NCBI GenBank assembly: GCA_963770765.1
Contig: CAVYQS010000012.1
Coordinates: 248,001-312,000, forward strand
Direction: 5' to 3'
From: CAVPCY01 sp963770765
Lineage (GTDB): Bacteria > Actinomycetota > Coriobacteriia > Anaerosomatales > PHET01
Length of the DNA: 64,000 bases
Within the stretch, counting starts at the first letter, position 1; each line of letters begins with the position of its first letter. Shown in pieces: positions 32,673-41,249 of this stretch. Below the pieces are notes generated by a model. It saw only the letters and a list, made by a program, of their open reading frames with translations, made no database searches and was not told where the DNA came from. Position numbers and translations under genes: made by a program.

Positions 32673-33884
32673 TTACCTGCTCCTCTTCGCAGCATCGGGC
32701 GTGCCGGAGACGCTCTGGGAATCGACACCGACCTCATCTTCGCAGGCGGCAGCGGAGTCGGTTTCGTCACACTGCGCGGTGCGGAACAACGCCCCATCCT
32801 CGCTCGCAAGCGAACGGTCGGTTCTGCGTTCGTAGTAGTACACGAACAGACCCTTGACGGTGGCGGCGACGGGAATCGCGAGGATCATGCCCGCGAGGCC
32901 GAACAGCGCGCCACCGACGAGCAGCGAGAATACCACGAGGATCGGATGGAGGTCGACCTGCTCTGACATCACACGGGGCGTGATCAGCAGGTCGGTCACC
33001 TGCTGCGCGGCGATCACCACGCCTATCGCGAGAAGCCCGATCAGGGGGCTCACGAAGAACCCCACGACCCCTGCCAGCAGTCCGGAGAAGAACGGACCGA
33101 TGTAGGGCACCCAGTTGAGGATGAACACGGTGATCGCCAGGACGAGCGCGTACGGGACCCCCAGAATGGCGAGTCCTATTCCCGCAAGCGCACCTGTGAC
33201 GAACGATACGATCAACTGCCCCTTGAGGTACCCGCCGACCACGTGCACCACCGTGCCGAGCAGGTTCTCGAGGTCCGCTTCGTACTTCTCACCAGCGAGC
33301 GTCGCCAGTTCCTCTCGGATCTTGGGCAGGTCCTTGAGCGTCCAGAAGGCCACGACCAATGCGAGAAACAGATTGAAGACCGATGTCGCCAGTCCCGACC
33401 CGGCGCTCAGGATCCCTTCGGCCATCCCGCGGCCCAGTCGAACGATGATCTCGGAGAGTGACTGCACCACGGACTCGACGGTCGCACGCAGCCACTCGGG
33501 GACGACCAGATCGCTGAAGCGCGTCTGGAGGCTCAGGGCAAGGGACTCGCCTTCCTGAACGTACCGTGACACCGTGTCCGCGAAGTCGACGATCTGTCTG
33601 CCCACGGGCGGCAGCAAGAACACGGCAACGATCGAGAACAGGATGAAGCCCACGAAGAAGCAGGCGATGACCGCCCACGCCCGCGACAGCCCGCGGCGTT
33701 CGAGAGAGGCGACTGCGCCTTGCGACAGGAAGACGATCACGAACGCGATGAGAAACGGGATGAGGGCACCGGAAACCTGGCCCACAACGTAGCCGGCGAC
33801 CGCCACCAGAATCAGAATCCCGATGATGGCCCAGACCGCGTTGGCGGTCGTGCGCCACCTCATCAGCCGCGACTCAGGATTCAC
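32673..33884 (-). CDS. AI-2E/PerM family membrane transporter
   Basis: 403 residues, GTG start. About seven to eight membrane helices, with the family signature around LIVSFVTGALAGIGLAILGVPYALVLA and NWVPYIGPFFSGLLAGVVGF, and LHPILVVFSLLVGGALFGLAGMILAIP. This family includes putative AI-2 exporters and sodium/proton antiporters; transport substrate unknown. The C-terminal about 50 residues are acidic and extra to the core. The stop abuts the alaS GTG with no gap. It follows the sigma factor by 9 bp. Confidence 0.85.
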   Translation of the reverse strand: MNPESRLMRWRTTANAVWAIIGILILVAVAGYVVGQVSGALIPFLIAFVIVFLSQGAVASLERRGLSRAWAVIACFFVGFILFSIVAVFLLPPVGRQIVDFADTVSRYVQEGESLALSLQTRFSDLVVPEWLRATVESVVQSLSEIIVRLGRGMAEGILSAGSGLATSVFNLFLALVVAFWTLKDLPKIREELATLAGEKYEADLENLLGTVVHVVGGYLKGQLIVSFVTGALAGIGLAILGVPYALVLAITVFILNWVPYIGPFFSGLLAGVVGFFVSPLIGLLAIGVVIAAQQVTDLLITPRVMSEQVDLHPILVVFSLLVGGALFGLAGMILAIPVAATVKGLFVYYYERRTDRSLASEDGALFRTAQCDETDSAAACEDEVGVDSQSVSGTPDAAKRSR

Positions 33885-33893
33885 TGCCGCACC

Positions 33894-34679
33894 CTACTCC
33901 CTGACGATGTTCTCTCGAAGTACCTTCAGCGTGCGGCGAAGTAGCCGCGATACCTGCATCTGGGAGATCTCGAGTTGCCTCGCGATCTCCGTCTGAGTGA
34001 GCCCCTCGAAGAACCTGAGATAGAGCACGCGCTGTTCTTGAGGAGTGAGGTGCTTGAATGCCGCCTGCAGCGTGGTGCGGTCGTCGACTGCGGCCATGAG
34101 CACGTCGTCTTTGCCGATGTACTCGAGGATGCTGAACGACTCAGAGCCGTCCCCGCCCCGATCGCTCTCCAGCGAAACGAAGTTGTAGGCCTCCGACGTC
34201 TCCATCGCCTCGAGCACCTCGTCGGGCGTGACCTCGAGGTACTCGGCGATCTCGGGGATACTCGGCGAGCGTTGGAGCCGCTGCGTGAGGGCGTCGACCG
34301 CCTGATTCACCTTGAAGGAGAGCTCCTGCAGGCGGCGAGGGACCTTGATCGCCCAGCCCTTGTCGCGGAAGTACCGCTTGAGCTCGCCCGTGATGGTCGG
34401 AGTCGCGTACGTGGTGAACTCGACCTGTCGTTCGATATCGAACCGGTCGATGGCCTTGATCAATCCGATCGTACCGACCTGCACGAGGTCGTCGATGGGC
34501 TCACCCCGATGACGAAAACGACTCGCCAGGTACTTCACGAGATTCAAGTACATCGTGATGAGCTCGTCTCTGGCCGCCTCGTCGTCCTCGAGCCGGTAGC
34601 GTCGAAAGAGCTCGCGCGTGTAGCGCTTGTCCCACGACAGCTTGCGAGTCTGCTTCTCTGGTCTGCGACTAGAGGGCAT
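33894..34679 (-). CDS. SigB/SigF-family RNA polymerase sigma factor
   Basis: 261 residues with regions 2 (HRGEPIDDLVQVGTIGLIKAIDRFD, EFTTYATPTITGELKRYFRDKGW), 3 (VPRRLQELSFKVNQAVD) and 4 (LTPQEQRVLYLRFFEGLTQTEIARQLEISQMQVSRLLRRTL). This is the group 3 pattern of SigB/SigF/SigG, used for stress or development. The start overlaps the RsbW-like anti-sigma gene by 11 bp, so synthesis is coupled. Known promoters of this family (GTTT-N14-GGGTA) differ from the sigma-28 motif found at the pilus genes, so it is probably not the factor that reads those. Confidence 0.92.
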   Translation of the reverse strand: MPSSRRPEKQTRKLSWDKRYTRELFRRYRLEDDEAARDELITMYLNLVKYLASRFRHRGEPIDDLVQVGTIGLIKAIDRFDIERQVEFTTYATPTITGELKRYFRDKGWAIKVPRRLQELSFKVNQAVDALTQRLQRSPSIPEIAEYLEVTPDEVLEAMETSEAYNFVSLESDRGGDGSESFSILEYIGKDDVLMAAVDDRTTLQAAFKHLTPQEQRVLYLRFFEGLTQTEIARQLEISQMQVSRLLRRTLKVLRENIVRE

Positions 34680-35067
34680 CGATGATCCCCGAGCGCTTCA
34701 GAAGACGCAGCGACGAGTGTCCCGCTTCGTCACTCACGAGTTCGAAGCTGTCGCACACCGACTCGAGGATGAACGTGGCGTACGAGGCCCTGCGCTCGAA
34801 CTCCTCGTCGCTCAGCTGGGTCTGATCGCCAAGCCGAACGGTGATCGCGATCCAGTCGTCCCCGAGTTCGAACGTGAAGGAGATGGGTTGGCCTTCGCCC
34901 ACGGTGTCAGACGCGTACACGAACGCCTCTTCGGCCGCGATGCGCACGTCATCGACCTCATCGTAGGCCATGCCCATGCGCCCCACTATCGATGCGGCGG
35001 TCATCCTGACGGTCTTGGCGTACTCTCCCCGAGCGGGGACGGTGAGCGTGATGATGTCGTTGGGCAT
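34669..35067 (-). CDS. RsbW/SpoIIAB-like anti-sigma factor, degenerate ATP site
   Basis: 132 residues with the GHKL fold of RsbW-type anti-sigma factors: LTVPARGEYAKTVRMTAASIVGRMG, then DVRIAAEEAFVYAS and a C-terminal ESVCDSFELV. It overlaps the sigma gene, fitting a sigma/anti-sigma pair. The N-box, which in SpoIIAB reads EAVTN with a Mg-binding Asn, here has EAFVY, and I find no DxGxG loop in the expected place (DDWIAITVRLGDQ). It may bind the sigma factor but lack kinase activity. No RsbV-type anti-anti-sigma is next to it. Confidence 0.8.
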   Translation of the reverse strand: MPNDIITLTVPARGEYAKTVRMTAASIVGRMGMAYDEVDDVRIAAEEAFVYASDTVGEGQPISFTFELGDDWIAITVRLGDQTQLSDEEFERRASYATFILESVCDSFELVSDEAGHSSLRLLKRSGIIDAL

Positions 35068-35517
35068 TCAGTCCTCCGTCTGGTACTGCGGTTCCGGCCC
35101 CTGTGTGTCCGCGGATGATCGGTCTTCTGCCGATTCGACCGGCGGGAGCGCAGCAGCGGCCTCGGCCGTTCGCTTGCGGTCCTTCCACGCCCTGCGCACC
35201 CGATCCGCGACTTCCGAGACGATCTCGGCCGGGGCGTTGACTATCTCGGACAGGGTCCCGGACGCCTGTGAGACCTTGGTGCCCGCATCCTCGAACTGCG
35301 TGATGATGGCATCGATCCTGAGTAGCTCGGCGTTCACCGCATCGACCGTCACGTCCGCCTTGTCGAGCAGCGGTATGAGGCGGGTGCTGGTCTCACCGAT
35401 CGACGCCCTCGCCTCGCGCGCGGTGCGAGCGAGCTCGATCGCTGCCCACACACCGACACAACACAGGGTCGTCGCCGCGACAAGGGCAATGACGACTAGT
35501 ACGCTGACGGGTTCCAC
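35068..35517 (-). CDS. DUF948-like membrane protein
   Basis: 149 residues from GTG at 35517 (MEPVSVLVVIALVAATT); GGAGG is immediately upstream. The longer frame to 36018 is antisense to rarA. One N-terminal membrane helix is followed by a helical amphipathic region (AIELARTAREARASIGETSTRLIPLLDKADVTVDAVN, then TKVSQASGTLSEIVNAPAEIVSEVADRVR) of the DUF948/YtxG type, and a charged tail. The stop abuts the RsbW-like start. It may be envelope-associated and stress-related, as YtxGH are in Bacillus. Confidence 0.7.
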   Translation of the reverse strand: MEPVSVLVVIALVAATTLCCVGVWAAIELARTAREARASIGETSTRLIPLLDKADVTVDAVNAELLRIDAIITQFEDAGTKVSQASGTLSEIVNAPAEIVSEVADRVRRAWKDRKRTAEAAAALPPVESAEDRSSADTQGPEPQYQTED

Positions 35518-35593
35518 AGACCCTCCATGGCAAGCGTGTGTGCCGACTGATTGTATCAGAGCAAGGGGTGGAAACGGGCGCCGTAACGGCACG

Positions 35594-36937
35594 TCAGGAG
35601 CGGTTCGGCTCATCCCCCGGCTGTCCGGGCGATCGCTCTCGCAGCCAAGCGGCACGCTGCGCCTCCCAGCCTCTGGAACTCGGTGTGAACAGGCTCCCGG
35701 CGTCCAGGCCCTCGGGCAGATACCGCTGTGCCGCGACAGCGTCGGGGTAGTCGTGGGGGTACAGGTACGGGCCGTAGTGCTCGGCGCCGGGCCGATGTCG
35801 GTCGCGAAGAGGCCGCGGCACGGCGCGGGCGGGACCGTTTCGCACCTCGGCCAGTGCAGCGTCGATGGCCACGTACGAAGCGTTGCTCTTGGGAGCCAGC
35901 GACAGATACACAGCCGCCTGGGCGAGATTGATACGGCACTCCGGCCAGCCGATCGACTCGGCGGCCTTGAAGGCTGCGTGGGCGATGAGCAGTGCCCGGG
36001 GATCGGCGTTGCCCACATCCTCTGACGCGAGGATCATCATTCGCCGAGCGATGAACTTGGGGTCTTCGCCGCCATGGATCATGCGCGCGAGCCAGTACAC
36101 GGCGGCGTCGGGGTCGCTGCCCCGCATCGACTTGATGAACGCGCTGGTCACGTCGTAGTGGATGTCGCCCTGCTTGTCGTAAGGGAGGATCCGCGAGGGC
36201 AACGCATCACGGACCTCGTCGACCGTGATCGCGTGAGTGCCCTCGTGCGGCACGTTCGTGCAGCTTGCGGCCGCGATCTCGAGCGTGTTGAGGGCCGTGC
36301 GAGCGTCACCGCCCGAGGTGAGCACGATCGCGGAGAGCGCCTCGGGAGTCAGTGACACCGTGCCGCCCAGCCCGCGCTCATCGATGACCGACGCCTCGAC
36401 GATCCGCGCGACATGGGCGTCGGTCAGCGGCTCAAGCTCCACGACACGCGACCTGCTGACCAGCGGGGAGTTCACTTCGAAGAAGGGGTTCTCGGTGGTC
36501 GCGCCGATCAGGACGACCACGCGGTCCTCGACGGCGTGCAACAGCGCGTCTTGCTGCGACTTGCTGAACCGGTGGATCTCGTCGATGAAGAGTATCGTGC
36601 GCTGTCCCGAGAGCGAGAGTCTGTCGGATGCGGCCTCGATGGAGCGACGAATGTCCGCGACCCCCGAGGTGACGGCGGATATCTCGTCGAAGTACGCCTT
36701 CGTGCGCGCCGCTATGATGCGCGCGAGGCTCGTCTTGCCCGTTCCTGCCGGCCCGAAGAGGATCACCGAGGACAGGGCATCTGTCTCTATCGCCCGGCGA
36801 AGCCACGTGCCTTCCCCGACTGCGGCCTCTTGGCCCACGAACTCATCGAGATCACGCGGTCGAACGCGAACCGCCAGGGGGGCGACTTCAGCGCGAGCCT
36901 CTCTCGCGCCTTGGTCGAACAGGGACTCCATCGGCAC
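35594..36937 (-). CDS. rarA: Replication-associated recombination protein A (MgsA/WRNIP1)
   Basis: 447 residues. AAA+ ATPase: Walker A FGPAGTGKTSLARI, Walker B ILFIDEIHRF, sensor 1 GATTENPFFEV, Arg finger region VSRSRV, sensor 2 SGGDARTALN. The tetramer domain has MRGSDPDAAVYWLARMI, DPKFIARRMMILASEDVG and the ALAEVRNGPARAVPRPLRD end. Works at stalled replication forks. GTG 36937 overlaps the upstream stop; ATG at 36931 is an equal alternative. Confidence 0.94.
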   Translation of the reverse strand: MPMESLFDQGAREARAEVAPLAVRVRPRDLDEFVGQEAAVGEGTWLRRAIETDALSSVILFGPAGTGKTSLARIIAARTKAYFDEISAVTSGVADIRRSIEAASDRLSLSGQRTILFIDEIHRFSKSQQDALLHAVEDRVVVLIGATTENPFFEVNSPLVSRSRVVELEPLTDAHVARIVEASVIDERGLGGTVSLTPEALSAIVLTSGGDARTALNTLEIAAASCTNVPHEGTHAITVDEVRDALPSRILPYDKQGDIHYDVTSAFIKSMRGSDPDAAVYWLARMIHGGEDPKFIARRMMILASEDVGNADPRALLIAHAAFKAAESIGWPECRINLAQAAVYLSLAPKSNASYVAIDAALAEVRNGPARAVPRPLRDRHRPGAEHYGPYLYPHDYPDAVAAQRYLPEGLDAGSLFTPSSRGWEAQRAAWLRERSPGQPGDEPNRS

Positions 36938-37512
36938 TACTCAGCGGCCAGCTGCACCTGGGGTTCGAGCATCTCGGCGTCGATGTAGCCGCTGTGCCGG
37001 TAGATGACGTATCCCTGTGAATCGACGACGACGACGTAGGGGGTGAACCCGACCCCGAGGTCCGAAGCGAGCGCCACGGTGGCGGCACCGGCGGCGTCAT
37101 CCTTCAAAGCCTCCTCGTCGACCTCGACCACACCCTCCGAGTCGACGGTCGCATACTGACCGAGATTGTATGCATACAGATCGACGAGTTCGCTGTTGTC
37201 CTTCATGACCTGATCGATCTGCTGGCGCACGTCGTTGGTGGTCTTCTGGGTTTCGTCGAAGAAGAAGAGCACGAAAGGTTGGTTGTCGGCGAGAGCCTCG
37301 GTGATCGCCGGAGGCGTCTGTTCGCCGACGGGAAACGGCTCGAAGACAGCACCCTCGGGAGCGGCCGTCGTGCTCGCCGCAGTCGACGCCGGGTCTGCCG
37401 GCGTTGTGACACCTGCATCGGGCACAGGAGCGGGCTCGGGCTCGTCTCCCCCGCAACCGGTCAGCGCGACAGCGAGCAGTGCTCCGAGCAGTACGACGAC
37501 GAACCTGCGCAT
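36937..37512 (-). CDS. Lipoprotein with thioredoxin-like fold lacking the CXXC
   Basis: 191 residues. Lipobox LTGC at about residues 17-20 after a hydrophobic signal, then a Pro/Thr-rich linker. The C-terminal region (NQPFVLFFFDETQKTTNDVRQQIDQV ... DLYAYNLGQYATV ... LGVGFTPYVVVVDSQGYVIYRHSGYID) has the thioredoxin pattern, with a cis-Pro (GFTPYVV). The usual active-site CXXC is replaced by DETQK, so it cannot be a thiol oxidoreductase. It sits between a structured RNA candidate and rarA, overlapping rarA by 1 bp. GGGAGG lies 7 bp upstream. Function unknown. Confidence 0.75.
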   Translation of the reverse strand: MRRFVVVLLGALLAVALTGCGGDEPEPAPVPDAGVTTPADPASTAASTTAAPEGAVFEPFPVGEQTPPAITEALADNQPFVLFFFDETQKTTNDVRQQIDQVMKDNSELVDLYAYNLGQYATVDSEGVVEVDEEALKDDAAGAATVALASDLGVGFTPYVVVVDSQGYVIYRHSGYIDAEMLEPQVQLAAE

Positions 37513-37541
37513 GCTGATGCCTCCCGAGTGTTCCCGTATAT

Positions 37542-37712
37542 GCCTCGCCCTGCCGCGGCCCGGCAGGTGAACCTGCCTCAGCAGGTGGGTGTCCGCACCG
37601 TGGGTTCCAGCTTCCCTGCGAGAGGGATACCTGTCCGCCTAGGTATATGGGACTCCCGGTAAAGAAGTGTTGGTTCGACCGTCAAGGCCGAGCCACTGGC
37701 AAGGCGAAGCCT
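37542..37712 (-). ncRNA. Candidate 6S RNA (or highly structured leader)
   Basis: A 170-nt minus-strand segment that folds as a long rod. A 13-bp closing helix pairs 37698-37710 with 37542-37554 (two G-U), then an 8-bp helix pairs 37687-37694 with 37557-37564 across a 3/2-nt loop. A large asymmetric bubble follows, whose 3' strand carries a small hairpin (37571-37586), and a terminal stem includes a 6-bp hairpin (37627-37646). This is the architecture of 6S RNA. Location between aspS and rarA matches where 6S lies in Bacillus. A promoter precedes it. No U-tract ends it, so a structured leader of the lipoprotein-rarA mRNA is the alternative. Confidence 0.5.
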
Positions 37713-37718
37713 GCTTTC

Positions 37719-37748
37719 AGTGTAGCGCGCCGCACGCAAAGGCAACAA
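37719..37748 (-). promoter_or_regulatory. Promoter of the 6S-like RNA
   Basis: TTGTTG (37748-37743), 18-bp spacer, TACACT (37724-37719). Predicted start near 37712, exactly where the closing helix begins. Confidence 0.55.
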
Positions 37749-37765
37749 CCGCACAGTCCAAACAG

Positions 37766-37810
37766 CGGCCCGAGTCACCACCGCTGAACAGGCGGTGGTG
37801 ACTCGGGCCG
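37766..37810. terminator. Terminator hairpin after aspS
   Basis: 19-bp perfect stem (37766-37784 with 37792-37810) and a 7-nt loop, 29 bp past the aspS stop. Very strong. The 3' side on the minus strand is followed by CTGTTTGG. Confidence 0.8.
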
Positions 37811-37838
37811 TGTCGAATCCATGCCTGCAGAGCAGATG

Positions 37839-39608
37839 TCAGTCAGTCCGAAGATGAACGTCCTTGAGCTGGCGCGGTGACACGACGTCGGGCGACTGAG
37901 TCATCGGATCGCCGCCGGAGGATGTCTTGGGAAACGCGATCACGTCTCGGATCGACTGGGCGCCGGCGAGAAGCATGATGAGCCGATCGAGGCCCAGCGC
38001 GATGCCACCGTGCGGTGGAGCGCCGAAGGCGAGCGCCTCGAGAAGGAATCCGAACTGACGTGCAGCTTCTGCCTCTGTGTGGCCGAGCCGCTTGAGGACG
38101 CGCATCTGCAACTCGGGGTCGTGGATACGCAGGGTGCCTCCGCCGATCTCGAGTCCATTCATCACAAGGTCGTAGGCGTAGCTCAACACCGCTCCGGGAT
38201 CGGTGTCCACGAGCGGCTCGTGCTCGACGAACGGCAGCGTGAACGGATGATGATTAGCCGCCCACCGCTCCTCCTCCTCGTCGTACTTGAACAGCGGGAA
38301 GTCCACGACCCACAGCGTATCGAAGCCATGACGCTCGATTCCGAGCTCGTCGGCGAGCTTGAGGCGCAGCACTCCCAGCACCTCGTTGGCGAGCGCGCGC
38401 TTGTCGGCGACCATACAGACGAGGTCGCCTGGCTCCGCCGCGAAGACCTCGCGGAGCGACGCCATCTCGGCCTCAGTGAAGAACTTCGCCACCGGCGACT
38501 TGATCTCACCGGCGGTCGTGAACGCGACCCACGCAAGACCCTTGGCGCCAGCGTCGATCGCGGCCTGATTGAGAGCGTCGATCTTGCCGCGACTCCAGTC
38601 GCCGACGCCCTTCGCGTTGATGCCCTTGATCGCCCCGCCGCTTGCGAGGGCTCCCGCGAAGACCTTGAACTCGCTGTCCGAGAAGACCGCCGAAGCATCG
38701 ACCAGTTCCAGACCGAAGCGCGTATCGGGGCGATCGGAGCCGTAGCGCTCCATCGCCTCGGTCCAGGTGATCCGCCTGAGCGGGACCGGCAGGTCATGCC
38801 CGGCCTCGTGCATGACCTCGCGCATGACCTCTTCCATCATCGTCATGACGTCATCGGCCTCGACGAAACTCATCTCGATGTCGACCTGGGTGAACTCCGG
38901 CTGGCGATCCGCCCGCAGGTCCTCGTCGCGGAAGCATCGCGCGATCTGGTAGTAGCGCTCGATCCCCCCGACCATGAGCATCTGCTTGAACAGCTGGGGC
39001 GATTGGGGCAGTGCGTAGAACTTGCCGGCGTTCATGCGGCTCGGCACGATGAAGTCCCGCGCGCCCTCGGGCGTCGACTTCGTGAGGATCGGCGTCTCGA
39101 CCTCCATGAAACCGCGATGCTCGAGCGACTTACGGAAGCGCTGCGTCACTCGATCGCGCAGCTGGAGTGCGGCGAACACCTCGGGACGGCGGATATCGAG
39201 ATAGCGCCATTTGAGACGCGTGAGCTCATCGGTGTCGATTCCGGCCTCGATCTCGAACGGCGGCGTCTCGGCCTTGTTCAGAACCGTCGCGGAGGTCACG
39301 ACGATCTCGATCTGCCCCGTGGGCATGTTGGGGTTCTCGGTGCCCTCGGGTCGGAGCCGGACGGTGCCGTCGAGCAGGACGACCCATTCCGGGCGCACCT
39401 GCTCGGCGGTGACGAACGCCGCACCGGACGCCTCAGGGTCGAACGTGCACTGGACGATCCCGCTCCGGTCGCGTAGGTCGAGGAAGATGAGCCCGCCGTG
39501 ATCGCGGCGCTTGCCAACCCATCCGGCAAGCCGTACGACCTCACCGACCGACGCGGCGCTGAGCGAGCCTGCGGTATGCGAACGCATCGAGTAGCGTGCA
39601 TCGAACAT
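37839..39608 (-). CDS. aspS: Aspartyl-tRNA synthetase (bacterial type)
   Basis: 589 residues. OB-fold anticodon domain (SVGEVVRLAGWVGKRRDHGGLIFLDLRDRSGIVQ), class II motifs 2 (FRDEDLRADRQPEFTQVDIEMSF) and 3 (GGIALGLDRLIMLLAGA), and the GAD insertion that marks bacterial AspRS. No Asn-tRNA or Gln-tRNA synthetase is in the window, so discriminating behaviour is unknown. It follows hisS by 50 bp, the usual hisS-aspS pair, and ends at a strong terminator. Confidence 0.96.
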   Translation of the reverse strand: MFDARYSMRSHTAGSLSAASVGEVVRLAGWVGKRRDHGGLIFLDLRDRSGIVQCTFDPEASGAAFVTAEQVRPEWVVLLDGTVRLRPEGTENPNMPTGQIEIVVTSATVLNKAETPPFEIEAGIDTDELTRLKWRYLDIRRPEVFAALQLRDRVTQRFRKSLEHRGFMEVETPILTKSTPEGARDFIVPSRMNAGKFYALPQSPQLFKQMLMVGGIERYYQIARCFRDEDLRADRQPEFTQVDIEMSFVEADDVMTMMEEVMREVMHEAGHDLPVPLRRITWTEAMERYGSDRPDTRFGLELVDASAVFSDSEFKVFAGALASGGAIKGINAKGVGDWSRGKIDALNQAAIDAGAKGLAWVAFTTAGEIKSPVAKFFTEAEMASLREVFAAEPGDLVCMVADKRALANEVLGVLRLKLADELGIERHGFDTLWVVDFPLFKYDEEEERWAANHHPFTLPFVEHEPLVDTDPGAVLSYAYDLVMNGLEIGGGTLRIHDPELQMRVLKRLGHTEAEAARQFGFLLEALAFGAPPHGGIALGLDRLIMLLAGAQSIRDVIAFPKTSSGGDPMTQSPDVVSPRQLKDVHLRTD

Positions 39609-39658
39609 GGTGGACCTTTCCGTTTCGCTGACGCGGCGCAGGCGCCGCCATTCGTGGC

Positions 39659-40930
39659 CTATCCGAGGGCGAGAGCCATCGACTGCGGTAGCTCTTCGAT
39701 GCTCACCCGTCTCTCTTCTTTCGTTCCCATGTCGCGCACGGTGACCTGCCCGCCCGCGATCTCATCGGGGCCTACGACCACCACGAACCGAGCGCCCAGC
39801 CGATCGGCCTGCTTGAACTGCGACTTGAGGCTTCTGGCCTGATGGTCCATCTCGGCGGCGATCCCGGCGTCTCGCAGTGCGGCCGCGATCAGGAACGTCT
39901 CGCGTGCCACCGCCGCATCGACCCGGGCGACGAATACCTGCGCGCGAGGCGGAGCGGGAACGACTGCCCCGGTCGCCCGCATGGCCAGAAGCGTGCGCTC
40001 GAAGCCGAGTGCGAAGCCCAGGCCGGGAGTCGGCGCGCCACCATACTGCTCCATCAGGCGGTCATAGCGACCGCCGCCACCGATCGCGTTTTGAGATCCC
40101 AGGCCCGCATCGGCCTGGACTTCGAAGACGGTGCGTGTGTAGTAGTCGAGGCCGCGAACCAATTTGGGGTCCTCGATGTAGGGGATTCCCAGCTCGTCGA
40201 GAAGGAGCTTCACCGCCGAGTAGTGAGCGGCGCAGTCGTCACAGAGCTCGTCCCGAAGAAGAGGAGCGTCTGCCATGACGCGCTGGCACTCAGGGTTCTT
40301 GCAGTCGAAGGCCCGCAGCGGATTCGTTTCCGCACGGCGGTTGCACTCATCGCATAGCTCGGTGTCGTGCGAGCCGATGAACGCGGCCACCCTGTCTCGG
40401 TAGGCCGGCCTGCACTGCTCGTCACCCATGGAGTTGACCAGCATCCGCATGTTGCTCGCCGGAATGCCGACTGCCTCGAAGAACCTCCACAGCAACGCGA
40501 TGACTTCAGCGTCACAGCCGGGCTCTGGCATATTCAGCGCCTCTGCGCCTATCTGCCAGAACTGCCGCATTCGACCCTTCTGCGGACGCTCGTAGCGGAA
40601 CATGGGCCCGGAGTAGTAGAGCTTGGAGCCCTGGCCGTTGGCGGTGAGATTGTGCTCGAGTGCCGAGCGAACCACGCTCGCAGTACCCTCAGGACGCAAG
40701 GTGATCGAGCGGCCGCCCTTGTCCTCGAAGGTGTACATCTCCTTCGAGACGATGTCGGTCGCCTCACCGATGCCGCGCGTGAAGACCTCCGTGTGCTCGA
40801 ACAACGGGGTGTAGATCGGCTCGTAGCCGTATCGGGCGAAGAGCTCCTGGGCGGTGCGCTGCAGATACTCCCAAGCGCGTCCTACGTCGGGGAGCATGTC
40901 TGAGGTGCCTTTGGGGGCGCGTGCGTTCAT
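39659..40930 (-). CDS. hisS: Histidyl-tRNA synthetase
   Basis: 423 residues from ATG at 40930 (GGAG 9 bp upstream; the open frame to 41020 has no homology). Class II motifs: APKGTSDMLP, LRPEGTASVVRS, FRYERPQKGRMRQFWQIGAE, and LVRGLDYYTRTVFE; motif 3 region GGGGRYDRLMEQYGG. C-terminal anticodon domain ends in VSIEELPQSMALALG. It carries a Cys-rich insertion (CDECNRR, CKNPECQRV, CDDCAAH) that looks like a zinc site, found in some bacterial HisRS. Confidence 0.95.
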   Translation of the reverse strand: MNARAPKGTSDMLPDVGRAWEYLQRTAQELFARYGYEPIYTPLFEHTEVFTRGIGEATDIVSKEMYTFEDKGGRSITLRPEGTASVVRSALEHNLTANGQGSKLYYSGPMFRYERPQKGRMRQFWQIGAEALNMPEPGCDAEVIALLWRFFEAVGIPASNMRMLVNSMGDEQCRPAYRDRVAAFIGSHDTELCDECNRRAETNPLRAFDCKNPECQRVMADAPLLRDELCDDCAAHYSAVKLLLDELGIPYIEDPKLVRGLDYYTRTVFEVQADAGLGSQNAIGGGGRYDRLMEQYGGAPTPGLGFALGFERTLLAMRATGAVVPAPPRAQVFVARVDAAVARETFLIAAALRDAGIAAEMDHQARSLKSQFKQADRLGARFVVVVGPDEIAGGQVTVRDMGTKEERRVSIEELPQSMALALG

Positions 40931-41249
40931 ACCGTGCGACTCCATGGTCAGGGAGGATTCGAGCGAGTCCATACTGTAGCGCAAAAGTGGCCCAGCGAAC
41001 CGCGGATGAGGAAACACCAAGGTGGCTTTCGGTGATCCGTGACGAAGGGAGCCTGACGGCCCTCACAGCGTGGGCCGCCTCCACATCTGGCGATCAGTCT
41101 ACGACCGGAGTAGCGGGAGTCAGAACGACGGCAATGGCCAGTGGCGCACGGGTCGGCGACCTCCTCGTCAGTCTCGCTCGAGTCTCACCCGCGCAAGTTG
41201 CGAACGGAGAGTGGGCGAGGGCTGCGTAGCCACATGCCTGCACCCACGT
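40931..41249. other. 319-bp intergenic region upstream of hisS
   Basis: Only a hisS promoter candidate was noted: TACAGT (40978-40973) with a poor -35. I looked for a T-box (UGGNACCGCG element) and found none, and I see no terminator for the cytochrome gene and no open frame with homology. Confidence 0.5.

Noticed and set aside
35518..36018. N-terminal extension of the DUF948-like protein
   Set aside because: Overlaps rarA in another frame and has no homology; GTG at 35517 has a ribosome site and begins the membrane helix.
37692..37698. GCCACTG, resembling the B12 box of cobalamin riboswitches
   Set aside because: It is on the plus strand with no gene downstream in that direction, and the other conserved cobalamin elements are missing.
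40931..41249. Possible T-box upstream of hisS
   Set aside because: No UGGNACCGCG element, no AGUA loop and no terminator/antiterminator pair could be found.
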